This document shows positions 1-6,300 of a stretch of DNA of 8,810 nucleotides, in pieces (position 1 is the stretch's first letter; the number at the start of each line of letters is the position of its first letter). Origin of the DNA: Anaerolineae bacterium (GTDB taxonomy: Bacteria; Chloroflexota; Anaerolineae; JACIWR01); contig JAGGZG010000330.1 in NCBI GenBank assembly GCA_021162125.1, positions 1 to 8,810 of the forward strand, in the 5' to 3' direction. The notes under the pieces are model-generated. The model saw only the letters and a program-made list of their open reading frames with translations. It had not been told where the DNA came from and searched no databases. A program made the position numbers and the translations under genes.

Positions 1-1
1 C

Positions 2-610
<609 letters not shown>

Positions 611-611
611 A

Positions 612-628
612 GCCGTCCACGAATGGGG
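612..628 (+). repeat. 17-bp direct repeat, left copy (CACGAAT family)
   Basis: GCCGTCCACGAATGGGG occurs here, between the TPR stop and the GxxExxY start, and again exactly at 1182-1198 just after the GxxExxY gene. A 13-base version (GCCGTCCACGAAT) recurs near 1280-1292. The two full copies bracket the GxxExxY gene. Confidence 0.85.
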
Positions 629-660
629 TGGTGAAGGAGCAATAACCAAGGAGCGATAAG

Positions 661-1155
661 GTGCCTGAACTGGTGGTAGATGCGACCGGCAATGATTTGA
701 CTTACCGTATCATCGGGGCGGCAATGGCCGTGCACAATTTTCTCGGACCAGGCTACAAGGAAGAGGTGTACGAACGGGCCCTGGCGGCCGAGTTGCGGGA
801 CCGGGGCATCGGCGTGGAACGACAATTCCGGGTGGAGGTCCTCCACAAGGGTGTGCCGGTCGGGTTGTTCTACCTGGACCTGTTCGTCGAGCGGGTGGTA
901 GTGGTGGAGGTCAAGGCCTTTTCCCATCAACTGACCAACGACGAACGTGCCCAGGTCATCAATTATCTCAAAGCCACTGAGGCACCGGTAGCGCTGGTCT
1001 TCAATTTTGGTCGGCGGCGGCTGGAGTGGATGCGCGTTTTTCCCGGCAAGGCTGGCCCCGTCCGTCGTGTGGGCAGGGATGATGTGGCCAAATCCCGGCG
1101 GAGCAGTGCTCCGCCCCCGGAGTATGTGCCCTTGTCGAAACGTGGCCACGAATAG
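661..1155 (+). CDS. GxxExxY family protein (PD-(D/E)XK nuclease-like)
   Basis: The signature is GYKEEVY at residues 31-37 (G31, E34, Y37), preceded by the usual helix with I-GAAMAVHNFLGPG. The PD-(D/E)XK-type core follows as YLDLFVE (D73), then VVVEVKA (E83, K85), then a helix with QVINYLKATEAPVALVFNFG. The family (PDDEXK_3, about 120-130 aa) is presumed to contain a metal-dependent nuclease fold, but its biological role is not established. I chose the GTG at 661 because AAGGAG lies just upstream (about 649-654); a second AAGGAGC sits at 634-640. Residues after about 126 (PGKAGPVRR... to RGHE) extend beyond the normal family end. This tail is encoded partly by a perfect palindrome (1097-1115) and ends in CAC GAA TAG, part of the downstream repeat family, so it may be intergenic sequence read through after loss of the original stop. 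No operon partner is evident. Confidence 0.9.
   Translation: MPELVVDATGNDLTYRIIGAAMAVHNFLGPGYKEEVYERALAAELRDRGIGVERQFRVEVLHKGVPVGLFYLDLFVERVVVVEVKAFSHQLTNDERAQVINYLKATEAPVALVFNFGRRRLEWMRVFPGKAGPVRRVGRDDVAKSRRSSAPPPEYVPLSKRGHE
1097..1115. repeat. Palindrome inside the 3' end of the GxxExxY gene
   Basis: GGCGGAGCA and TGCTCCGCC form 9-nt arms around one central base; a realistic hairpin is 8 bp with a 3-nt loop. No T-run follows, so it is not a standard terminator. It resembles the intergenic palindromes downstream in composition. Confidence 0.7.
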
Positions 1156-1400
1156 AGTCACGAACGTGGGCACAAATGGGGGCCGTCCACGAATGGGGCC
1201 ACGAATACACGAATGGGGGCGGCGGTCTATTCGTGCATTCGTGTTGTATTCGAGGATGGCCCAGGGTCTGGTGCTGGGGGCCGTCCACGAATGGAGCCGT
1301 CCTCGAATGGAGTCACGAATACACGAATGGGGGCGGCGGTCTATTCGTGCATTCGTGTTGTATTCGGGGATGGCCCAGGGTCTGGTGCTGGGGGCCGTCC
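1147..1400. repeat. CACGAAT repeat cluster with two 87-bp copies
   Basis: Two copies, 1200-1286 and 1314-1400, differ at one base (A1253 versus G1367) and are 114 bases apart. Each starts with an inverted repeat: CACGAATACACGAAT (1200-1214; 1314-1328) against ATTCGTGCATTCGTG (1229-1243; 1343-1357). This gives a 15-bp stem with one mismatch around an identical 14-nt loop. Exact CACGAAT also occurs at 1147, 1188 and 1286, with a variant at 1159. Between the copies are degenerate versions (CCTCGAAT near 1302). The duplication therefore includes the hairpin and about 40 bases of shared GC-rich flank. No coding potential is apparent. Confidence 0.9.
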
Positions 1401-1480
1401 GCCCCCAACACGGGCTTGCGCAGAGGAGTCATTCCACATTCACAGGGTGCATTTCAGTCATGAGGCGAGCTGTTCAGTCA

Positions 1481-1499
1481 GGCAGGTTCACGGCCTGCC
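1481..1499. repeat. Small intergenic hairpin
   Basis: GGCAGG (1481-1486) pairs with CCTGCC (1494-1499) around a 7-nt loop. It sits immediately after the second of two TTCAGTCA direct repeats. Function unknown; no T-run. Confidence 0.55.
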
Positions 1500-1530
1500 G
1501 CACCGAGAAATGCTGCTCGTGCCGTCAAAC

Positions 1531-1553
1531 GGCGGGCCGAGAGCCCGCCCTCC
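1531..1553 (-). repeat. REP-like hairpin with GGAG on the minus strand
   Basis: GGCGGGC (1531-1537) and GCCCGCC (1543-1549) form a 7-bp stem with a 5-nt loop. CTCC follows directly at 1550-1553, so the minus strand reads GGAG immediately 5' of a hairpin, the layout of the GGAG class of bacterial REP elements. Only one copy is visible here, so membership of a dispersed family is inferred. Confidence 0.5.
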
Positions 1554-1558
1554 GGGAC

Positions 1559-1587
1559 TCGACACAACACGCGAGGTATGCTAAAAT
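1559..1587 (+). promoter_or_regulatory. Candidate sigma70-type promoter
   Basis: TCGACA (1559-1564), a 17-base spacer and TAAAAT (1582-1587), each one base off consensus, with TGC directly before the -10 (extended -10, TGn). The predicted start is near 1594, giving a leader of about 346 bases to the first start codon at 1940 and placing the structured elements inside the transcript. Unverified, but the spacing and extended -10 make it the best candidate for the 1940/2173 genes. Confidence 0.5.
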
Positions 1588-1691
1588 ATACCCGGCTTGC
1601 CCGTCAATATCAGGGAATGTTCAGGAGTCTGAATAATGCCGAAAAAGTCGCTTCCGTTCTTGTGCTGGGCCCCATCGTGCCATACTCGCCG

Positions 1692-1793
1692 CCGGAGCGT
1701 GAACGCTCCGGCTACGAGGTGGAAGCCCCCTGCGGGGGCCGATTCAGGCCCGGTAGGGCCTTCCATCTCGTAGTCCGATGGTTCACCGTCGGA
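1692..1793. repeat. REPIN-like inverted pair of GTAG-hairpin units
   Basis: Three helical domains abut with no unpaired base between them. Hairpin 1 is 1692-1699 with 1704-1711 (8 bp, loop TGAA). A 13-bp stem, 1712-1724 with 1761-1773, has one G-T wobble. Hairpin 4 is 1774-1781 with 1786-1793 (8 bp, one wobble, loop TTCA). Inside the 13-bp stem are hairpins 1725-1730/1734-1739 and 1747-1751/1756-1760, separated by a 7-base linker. The right half, reverse-complemented, repeats the left half's architecture: hairpin, CTACGAG(G/A)TGGAA, hairpin. Linker and loop sequences are kept, while stem sequences differ with pairing preserved. GTAG lies immediately 5' of each outer hairpin (1770-1773 on +, 1712-1715 on -), matching the REP signature. 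It could instead be a structured leader RNA of the downstream genes. Confidence 0.7.
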
Positions 1794-1862
1794 CGGGCGT
1801 GCGGGAAACCGGCAACGGCTTTTTGGAGATGAACGGCCCTCAGACGGTGCTCTAAACATTTC

Positions 1863-1916
1863 GTAGCGGTGGATGGTCCTGTCCGCCATAGGACCGGAAC
1901 AGCGGTCGGCGACTAC
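1863..1916. repeat. Second GTAG/CTAC-bounded palindromic element
   Basis: GTAG (1863-1866) and CTAC (1913-1916) bound the element, and the wider arms CGTAG (1862-1866) and CTACG (1913-1917) can pair. Inside, GGTCCT (1875-1880) pairs with AGGACC (1890-1895). Alternatively GGTGGA (1868-1873) pairs with TCCGCC (1882-1887, one wobble) together with GACCG/CGGTC (1892-1896/1903-1907). The two foldings exclude each other. Less regular than the element at 1692. Confidence 0.45.
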
Positions 1917-1939
1917 GTTCCTACACCAGAAGGGGGAAA

Positions 1940-2098
1940 ATGAGCAATACAGTTGGACTTCTGCTTATCGGCCTCGGCTTAGGGGGGCTTTTTGCCCTGG
2001 TCATCCTTGTGGATCAGGTGACCAAGAGATACCCTCATACCAGGATAGGACGCATTTGCAAAGCGATTGACGATTGGATCGATAAGTTGCCCGATTGA
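1940..2098 (+). CDS. 52-aa single-pass membrane protein, unknown
   Basis: ATG at 1940 is preceded by AGGGGG (1931-1936), a good ribosome binding site at short spacing, and the frame ends at TGA 2096-2098. The protein starts MSNTVGLLLIGLG, has one hydrophobic segment at about residues 5-24 rich in Gly and Leu, then a charged tail with basic residues (VTKRYPHTRIGR) and ends KAIDDWIDKLPD. With a short outside N-terminus and a basic tail after the segment, a single-pass N-out/C-in orientation is likely. Codon use and the strong binding site support a real gene although it is short. It lies 74 bases upstream of the secreted lipase, with no terminator seen between them, so co-transcription is likely. 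I recognise no family; a helper of lipase export or anchoring is only a guess from position. Confidence 0.65.
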   Translation: MSNTVGLLLIGLGLGGLFALVILVDQVTKRYPHTRIGRICKAIDDWIDKLPD

Positions 2099-2172
2099 GA
2101 ACCGGGAAGACATGGCGTCCCTGCGAAGGAAGTAGGCCCACCGCATATCACACAAGCGGGAAGGAGGCACTC

Positions 2173-5139
2173 ATGAGACGCACTGTTGTCTCACTGCTGG
2201 GCATCTTGGCCTTCTCGGCATTGCTTTTGCTGAACGCCGCCGCCAAGGGGCCTGCACACGGACTGACGCAAGAGGAACAGCCCACGCCCGTTCCCTACCG
2301 CCAACTAATTTACGACGGTACTGTCACGTTGGACAGGGAATGGTGCGAACAGCACCAGGATGAGCCGGGGGTCAGTTTCAAGCGTGTTGAAGTGCCCATT
2401 CCCGGGCCAGGTTACATCTGGTTCGATTATAAAGCCTACCGCCTGGATTGCCCTGAGGGCGGTTGCTGGTGCGCTTACGGGGGCGAGGTCAATTTTTACA
2501 TCCGTAATTCCTCGGGACAAATCCTCGACTTTTGGGAGTGGACTGACGGCGGTACTGTCATTGTGGATACATGTCAGTGCCTGAGCTCCAATCTCGACCT
2601 CTACGAATACCAGAGCGAGATCAAAGTATATTGGGACCCCGACAGCGATGCCGACAAGGTGCCGGACTGGCGGGATGAGTGTCCCAACACCTACGTGGAG
2701 ACTTCTGACCCCGACCATAGCAACGGTTGTCCCCCACCAACGCCGGAACCATCCCCTACACCCGAACCCACCCCGGCGGCCTGTAACCTTGAACTCTACG
2801 TCTCTCCGGAGAACCTCTCGGCTGGCGAGGTCGCTTACCTGACCTTACAGGCCTTCTATGGCACTGGGGAGCCGATCGCTGGAGATCTGGCGCAAGTAGC
2901 GATTCTGGACGGGCCGGGAGACATCTTGGAAGAGGCTCTCATTACAGACGAATACGGCGAAGCAGAGTTTACTTACCAAGCGCCTGCGGATGTCGCCGAA
3001 CCGGTCACCGTACAAGTGATGGCCACGGTCGGTGGGTGTCCCGACGACGCGGCCATGGCCTACATCTCCCTGCAACCCGCCGAAAGACCTACTCCCATCC
3101 CGTCACCAACATTTACCCCGTCTGAAGCCAGCATAGACCTGGAAGTGGCCGATACCAACCCGGCCGGCCAACCTTACACCGCTATAGCAGCCGATGGGAT
3201 CACCCAACTTCGCCTGGTGGCCCACCTCTCCGGCCCCATTACCCCCGATCAGGTTTCCTGGGAACTGACCTCTGACACCGAAGAGGAACCCGGTGTCCTG
3301 CACTATGTACAGAGCACATCCCCTGATGTATCCATCCGTGCCTTCGAGCCATGGCAAGTTTTTGATAAACCTTACACCGTCCAGATAACGGCCAAGGTTC
3401 AGGCACCCAACGGGCAAGTGCTGAGCGATGCGGTGTCCGTGCAGGTAGTGCGTACCCCGGTCATCCTCATCCACGGGATATGGTCTAATCGGTCCTCGAT
3501 GACCACCGTAGCATGGGCTTTGAAACACACCGGCCAATTTGAATTTGCCGCAGTTGACTATGGCTCCGCTCCGAAGAAGAGCAACCAGGATATACGCCTG
3601 TCCGTCAAATATCTGACCGAGGGTGTGGACCGTATACTGGACAAGTTGAACAACCACGGCATTAAGGTGTCCCGTGTGGACATAGTGGCCCACAGTATGG
3701 GTGGACTTGTCTCCCGTCTCTACATCGTGGGCGATGGGCAATCCATCCCTCCTCACCCCGACAAGGTGCGCAGGCTTATCACCCTGAGTACCCCTCACGG
3801 GGGTTCCCCTGTCGCGGACTGGTACTCAGACCTCATTGCCAATCGCAGCGTTGTCTGTGACAGCGACCCCACCAAATTCGACAAGACTAAGGTCACCGAA
3901 AACGAGATAAACTGGTTCATAAGAGAGATTCGCAAGAGAGCAGGGCTGGCCCCTGGAGCGCTCGAATTCGGAGAAGCTGTGCGACAAATGCAGACCAGAG
4001 GCAATCCCGGCTCCATCGTAGACCTGCTCACCGCCCGTCAGACCCAGGTCAACGTCAGGACGGAGTACTACACTATTGCCGGGAACAAGCCTCTCGCGAC
4101 CTGGCTCAAAAAAGTAGGGGGGTACGATGCCGTGCGCCTGTCTTATATGAGTTGGCAAGGCCCCTGCGGTGAATCCTGGCGTCCGGCAATGGAGGATATG
4201 GTCAAGGAATTCCTGGAACTGATAACCCTGAGTGACGCCGATGGGGTGGTACTGGAGGCCAGCGCCCTGGGGACCGGCACAGGCATAAAACCGGAATTCA
4301 CCCATGTTGTTCCGGCCAATCACTTCGACATCACCGGCAACGGCTGGGCACTGGACGCCGTTCTGAACTACCTCACCGATCACCAGGTCTGGCTGGGCCT
4401 GGGGATGTCCGTTATCTCCCATTCGCCGGGTCATCTGCACGTTTACGACGAAAACGGGCGTCACGTGGGACTCGCCGCCGACGGACAGATCGAAATCGGC
4501 ATCGAGGGAGCCGAGTACGAGGCGTTCTCGGATACAACCGGAGACCACGAGTTAATCTGGGTGCCACAAGACGAAGGCATTGTTATTCAGTTCCTGGCTA
4601 ATAAGGAGGGGACAGCAGGCATAGACATCAGCCAAGGCCGGGCCGATGGCTTACACTGGTTCAGCTACGAGGACATAGAGGTAAAACCCGGCAGCGAGGT
4701 CACCATTCAACTCACCTCTTCCGGCAGCGAAGGGCATCTGGCCCATCCTGACGGCGAGGAAGAGACCATCTCACCGACCCACACCGCTTTTGAGCTCCCA
4801 CCGGAATCCTTTGAGCCCACACCGGGGACCTCTGAGCCCCTCACGGGCTTTCAGCCTCTGGCAGGGCTTTTGCCGCTCACCTGCTGCGGGCTAGTCGCAG
4901 TGGTTGGCGTGGGCGTGAGCGTGTTTGTCTTCGCCCGGCGTCATCCTTTCGCCAAGTGGATATTGGTCTTTTTGGGAGGGTTCGCCGTTCTGTTGATAGC
5001 CTTGACTTGCTTGATCGTGGTGTTGTTAGCAGGTCAGCAGGAAGGGGTATCCCCCATTATCCCCATCCCCTCTATTTGCAATCCCTCTATTGACAAATTG
5101 CACATAGTGTGGTATAATCAGACACGGTACCGGCAATAG
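2173..5139 (+). CDS. Secreted membrane-anchored multidomain lipase/esterase
   Basis: ATG at 2173 is chosen over an upstream in-frame TTG because AAGGAGG (2161-2167) precedes it and it begins a signal peptide: MRRT, a hydrophobic core and NAAA, with cleavage likely near residue 24. The 988-aa product has a Cys-containing N-terminal domain (about 30-150), an acidic DxDxD calcium-type repeat (D155, D157, D159, D161, D165, D168) as in thrombospondin-3 repeats, a Pro/Thr linker (about 187-203), an Ig-like domain (about 204-285), a second linker and a second Ig-like domain (about 317-430). The alpha/beta-hydrolase domain starts at VILIHGIW (H434, oxyanion region) and has AHSMGG with nucleophile S508, probable acid D690 (DADG; D688 also possible) and probable H717 (ANHFD). 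A beta-rich region follows, then two membrane helices (about 899-921 and 929-953) joined by a basic loop (RRHPFAK). It probably hydrolyses lipid or ester substrates outside the cell; the substrate is unknown. The final codons overlap the promoter of the next operon. Confidence 0.88.
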   Translation: MRRTVVSLLGILAFSALLLLNAAAKGPAHGLTQEEQPTPVPYRQLIYDGTVTLDREWCEQHQDEPGVSFKRVEVPIPGPGYIWFDYKAYRLDCPEGGCWCAYGGEVNFYIRNSSGQILDFWEWTDGGTVIVDTCQCLSSNLDLYEYQSEIKVYWDPDSDADKVPDWRDECPNTYVETSDPDHSNGCPPPTPEPSPTPEPTPAACNLELYVSPENLSAGEVAYLTLQAFYGTGEPIAGDLAQVAILDGPGDILEEALITDEYGEAEFTYQAPADVAEPVTVQVMATVGGCPDDAAMAYISLQPAERPTPIPSPTFTPSEASIDLEVADTNPAGQPYTAIAADGITQLRLVAHLSGPITPDQVSWELTSDTEEEPGVLHYVQSTSPDVSIRAFEPWQVFDKPYTVQITAKVQAPNGQVLSDAVSVQVVRTPVILIHGIWSNRSSMTTVAWALKHTGQFEFAAVDYGSAPKKSNQDIRLSVKYLTEGVDRILDKLNNHGIKVSRVDIVAHSMGGLVSRLYIVGDGQSIPPHPDKVRRLITLSTPHGGSPVADWYSDLIANRSVVCDSDPTKFDKTKVTENEINWFIREIRKRAGLAPGALEFGEAVRQMQTRGNPGSIVDLLTARQTQVNVRTEYYTIAGNKPLATWLKKVGGYDAVRLSYMSWQGPCGESWRPAMEDMVKEFLELITLSDADGVVLEASALGTGTGIKPEFTHVVPANHFDITGNGWALDAVLNYLTDHQVWLGLGMSVISHSPGHLHVYDENGRHVGLAADGQIEIGIEGAEYEAFSDTTGDHELIWVPQDEGIVIQFLANKEGTAGIDISQGRADGLHWFSYEDIEVKPGSEVTIQLTSSGSEGHLAHPDGEEETISPTHTAFELPPESFEPTPGTSEPLTGFQPLAGLLPLTCCGLVAVVGVGVSVFVFARRHPFAKWILVFLGGFAVLLIALTCLIVVLLAGQQEGVSPIIPIPSICNPSIDKLHIVWYNQTRYRQ
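5090..5118 (+). promoter_or_regulatory. Perfect consensus sigma70 promoter of the PadR operon
   Basis: TTGACA (5090-5095), exactly 17 bases, then TATAAT (5113-5118), with TGG before the -10 giving an extended -10 (TGn). Both hexamers match consensus completely. The predicted start is near 5125, about 50 bases before the PadR ATG. The promoter lies within the last codons of the lipase gene. Such a strong promoter ahead of a PadR gene suggests it is normally repressed. Confidence 0.85.
5101..5111. promoter_or_regulatory. Candidate operator between -35 and -10
   Basis: CACA-TAG-TGTG is a perfect inverted repeat with 4-base arms inside the promoter spacer, where a bound repressor would block RNA polymerase. 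A second perfect palindrome, CGGTACCG (5125-5132), covers the predicted start site. Either could bind the PadR protein encoded next; this is inferred from position, and the arms are short. Confidence 0.4.
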
Positions 5140-5173
5140 ACCGTTTGTGCATCCATTTACGACGGAGGGAGAC

Positions 5174-5578
5174 ATGCCTGGCGGACAGGGCCACGGACGG
5201 GGGGGAAGATGGCGATGGCGGGGTTGCTCGCGGCGCATGGTGCGCTTCCTTGATCCTGCTCTCCTGTTGTTGCTCCATCGAGGGCGAGCGCACGGTTACA
5301 CTTTGCTGGAGCAATTAGCCGAGTTTGGATTGGCGAATCTGAACCCCAGCGTGGTCTACCGCACCCTGCGGGATATGGAGAACAGGGGATGGGTCGCCTC
5401 CGCCTGGGACGCAGAGAGAACCCAGGGGCCGCCGCGCCGGGTGTACTGCATTACCGCTGAAGGGAACAATGCGTTGGCCCAGTGGGTGCAAGACCTGGGA
5501 GAAACGCGCGAGCTAATTGATCACTTCGTGACGGCTTACCAGCAACACATGGCGGAGGGCGAGGGTGAGTATCACTGA
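5174..5578 (+). CDS. PadR-family transcriptional regulator
   Basis: ATG at 5174 follows GGAGGGAG (about 5164-5170); an upstream in-frame GTG at 5147 has no comparable site. The 134-aa protein has a Gly/Arg/Trp-rich N-terminal tail (MPGGQGHGRGGRWRWRG), then the PadR winged helix: DPALLLLLHRGRAHGYTLLE (27-46), recognition-helix region LNPSVVYRTLRDMENRGWV (56-74), and the wing with QGPPRRVYCITAEG (84-97). A C-terminal helix (ALAQWVQDL onward) should mediate dimerisation. PadR proteins are dimeric repressors released by small-molecule or metal-related signals. It is the first gene of the operon and overlaps the next by 14 bases, so it probably autoregulates the consensus promoter upstream. The inducer is unknown; the downstream genes suggest a metal or Fe-S signal. 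A shorter start at the internal Met22 would keep the winged helix but lacks such a good binding site. Confidence 0.9.
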   Translation: MPGGQGHGRGGRWRWRGCSRRMVRFLDPALLLLLHRGRAHGYTLLEQLAEFGLANLNPSVVYRTLRDMENRGWVASAWDAERTQGPPRRVYCITAEGNNALAQWVQDLGETRELIDHFVTAYQQHMAEGEGEYH

Positions 5579-6296
5579 CCGACTGCTGGCCTCGCTGAAC
5601 GTTGACGCACCGGTACGCGAGGTGCGAGTGGGAGCCTTCTGGACGGCGGTGGTACTGGGGACAGACCCACCCCGCTGCGGGCTGGCCTCGACCTTGCGCA
5701 GCGAGGATCATCACAAAGGGCCGCCGGTGCGAGACGCAGGCCGGCTGCTGGAACGGAGTGCGCTGGAGTTGGCTGCGCTACTTCGTTCTGGAAGTCCAGA
5801 AGAGGCGAGTATCGGCATGGCCACAGTTAACGCACTATTGGAAGTGGACGAGGAGGCGTGCGTCGAGGTCAACGCCGAAGAGGTAATCATTGAGAAGGGC
5901 GCCGGGAAGAAAGTAGCTATCGTCGGACATTTCCCGTTCATCCCCCGCGTGCGGCGGGAAGCGGGCACGCTGTGGGTATTGGAACAACGCCCGCGCGGTG
6001 ATGACTTGCCAGCCGAAGCCGCTCCCGATGTCATCCCCCGGGCCGACGTGGTGGCCATCACCGGCACGGCGCTGATCAATCACACTTTCGAGGAGCTGGT
6101 GGCCCTTTGCCGCCCCGATGCTTACGTCCTCGTCCTGGGCGGAAGCGCACCGCTTTCGCCGGTGATTCTCGACTACGGTGTGGATGCCACCGCCGGGACG
6201 CGGGTGATAGATATACCCGCCGTACTGCGAGCCGTGAGCCAGGGAGCAACTTTCCGGCAGATACCTGGCAAGCGCTTGCTGACTATGAGGCGGTAA
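5565..6296 (+). CDS. DUF4213/DUF364 protein (putative heavy-metal chelation)
   Basis: The GTG start at 5565 lies inside the end of the PadR gene (14-base overlap) with GAGGGCGAGG just upstream, so translation is probably coupled. The 243-aa protein shows the two-part architecture of this family: an N-terminal DUF4213 region with the typical ASIGMATVNALLEV (about 85-98), then the Rossmann-like DUF364 domain beginning at GKKVAIVGHFPF (114-125). It continues through TGTALINHT (166-174) and the glycine-rich turn LGGSAPLSP (191-199), ending in LRAVSQGA...RQIPGKR. Pfam labels DUF364 a putative heavy-metal chelation domain, but no enzymatic role is established. The length is normal for the family. 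Its place beside Mrp and a DUF89 phosphatase supports a metal or cofactor role; this is inferred, not shown. Confidence 0.85.
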   Translation: MSITDRLLASLNVDAPVREVRVGAFWTAVVLGTDPPRCGLASTLRSEDHHKGPPVRDAGRLLERSALELAALLRSGSPEEASIGMATVNALLEVDEEACVEVNAEEVIIEKGAGKKVAIVGHFPFIPRVRREAGTLWVLEQRPRGDDLPAEAAPDVIPRADVVAITGTALINHTFEELVALCRPDAYVLVLGGSAPLSPVILDYGVDATAGTRVIDIPAVLRAVSQGATFRQIPGKRLLTMRR

Positions 6297-6300
6297 CCTG

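Larger units (their letters stand above)
1156..1939. other. Gene-free, palindrome-rich intergenic region
   Basis: No credible gene lies in this stretch. Open frames across it run through repeats and hairpins and have no family resemblance. In order it holds the CACGAAT cluster, an 8-bp direct repeat TTCAGTCA (1453-1460 and 1473-1480), hairpins at 1481-1499 and 1531-1549, a candidate promoter (1559-1587), a large structured element (1692-1793), a short GNRA-type hairpin pair with a T-run (about 1802-1824) and a second GTAG-flanked element (1863-1916). Confidence 0.8.

Noticed and set aside
1200..1400. CRISPR array
   Set aside because: Only two 87-bp copies with a 27-base interval, each containing its own hairpin; no regular short repeat and spacer pattern and no cas genes.
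1453..1480. TTCAGTCA direct repeat, 20 bases apart, as an operator
   Set aside because: Eight bases is short and it lies about 80 bases upstream of the candidate -35 with no regulator known; noted only as part of the intergenic region.
1007..1636. Plus-strand frames across the CACGAAT cluster
   Set aside because: They overlap the GxxExxY gene or translate the direct repeats, giving duplicated low-information peptides; no family resemblance.
1806..1824. Rho-independent terminator before the 1940 gene
   Set aside because: The GNRA hairpin stem is only about 3 strong pairs with a displaced T-run; too weak to call.
1578..1889. 84-aa plus and 102-aa minus frames over the palindromic element
   Set aside because: Both run through the hairpins at 1692-1793, lack a good ribosome binding site and look like translated intergenic repeat.
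3103..4548. Large minus-strand frames opposite the lipase gene
   Set aside because: The plus-strand lipase has a signal peptide, catalytic motifs and membrane helices throughout; the antisense frames show none.
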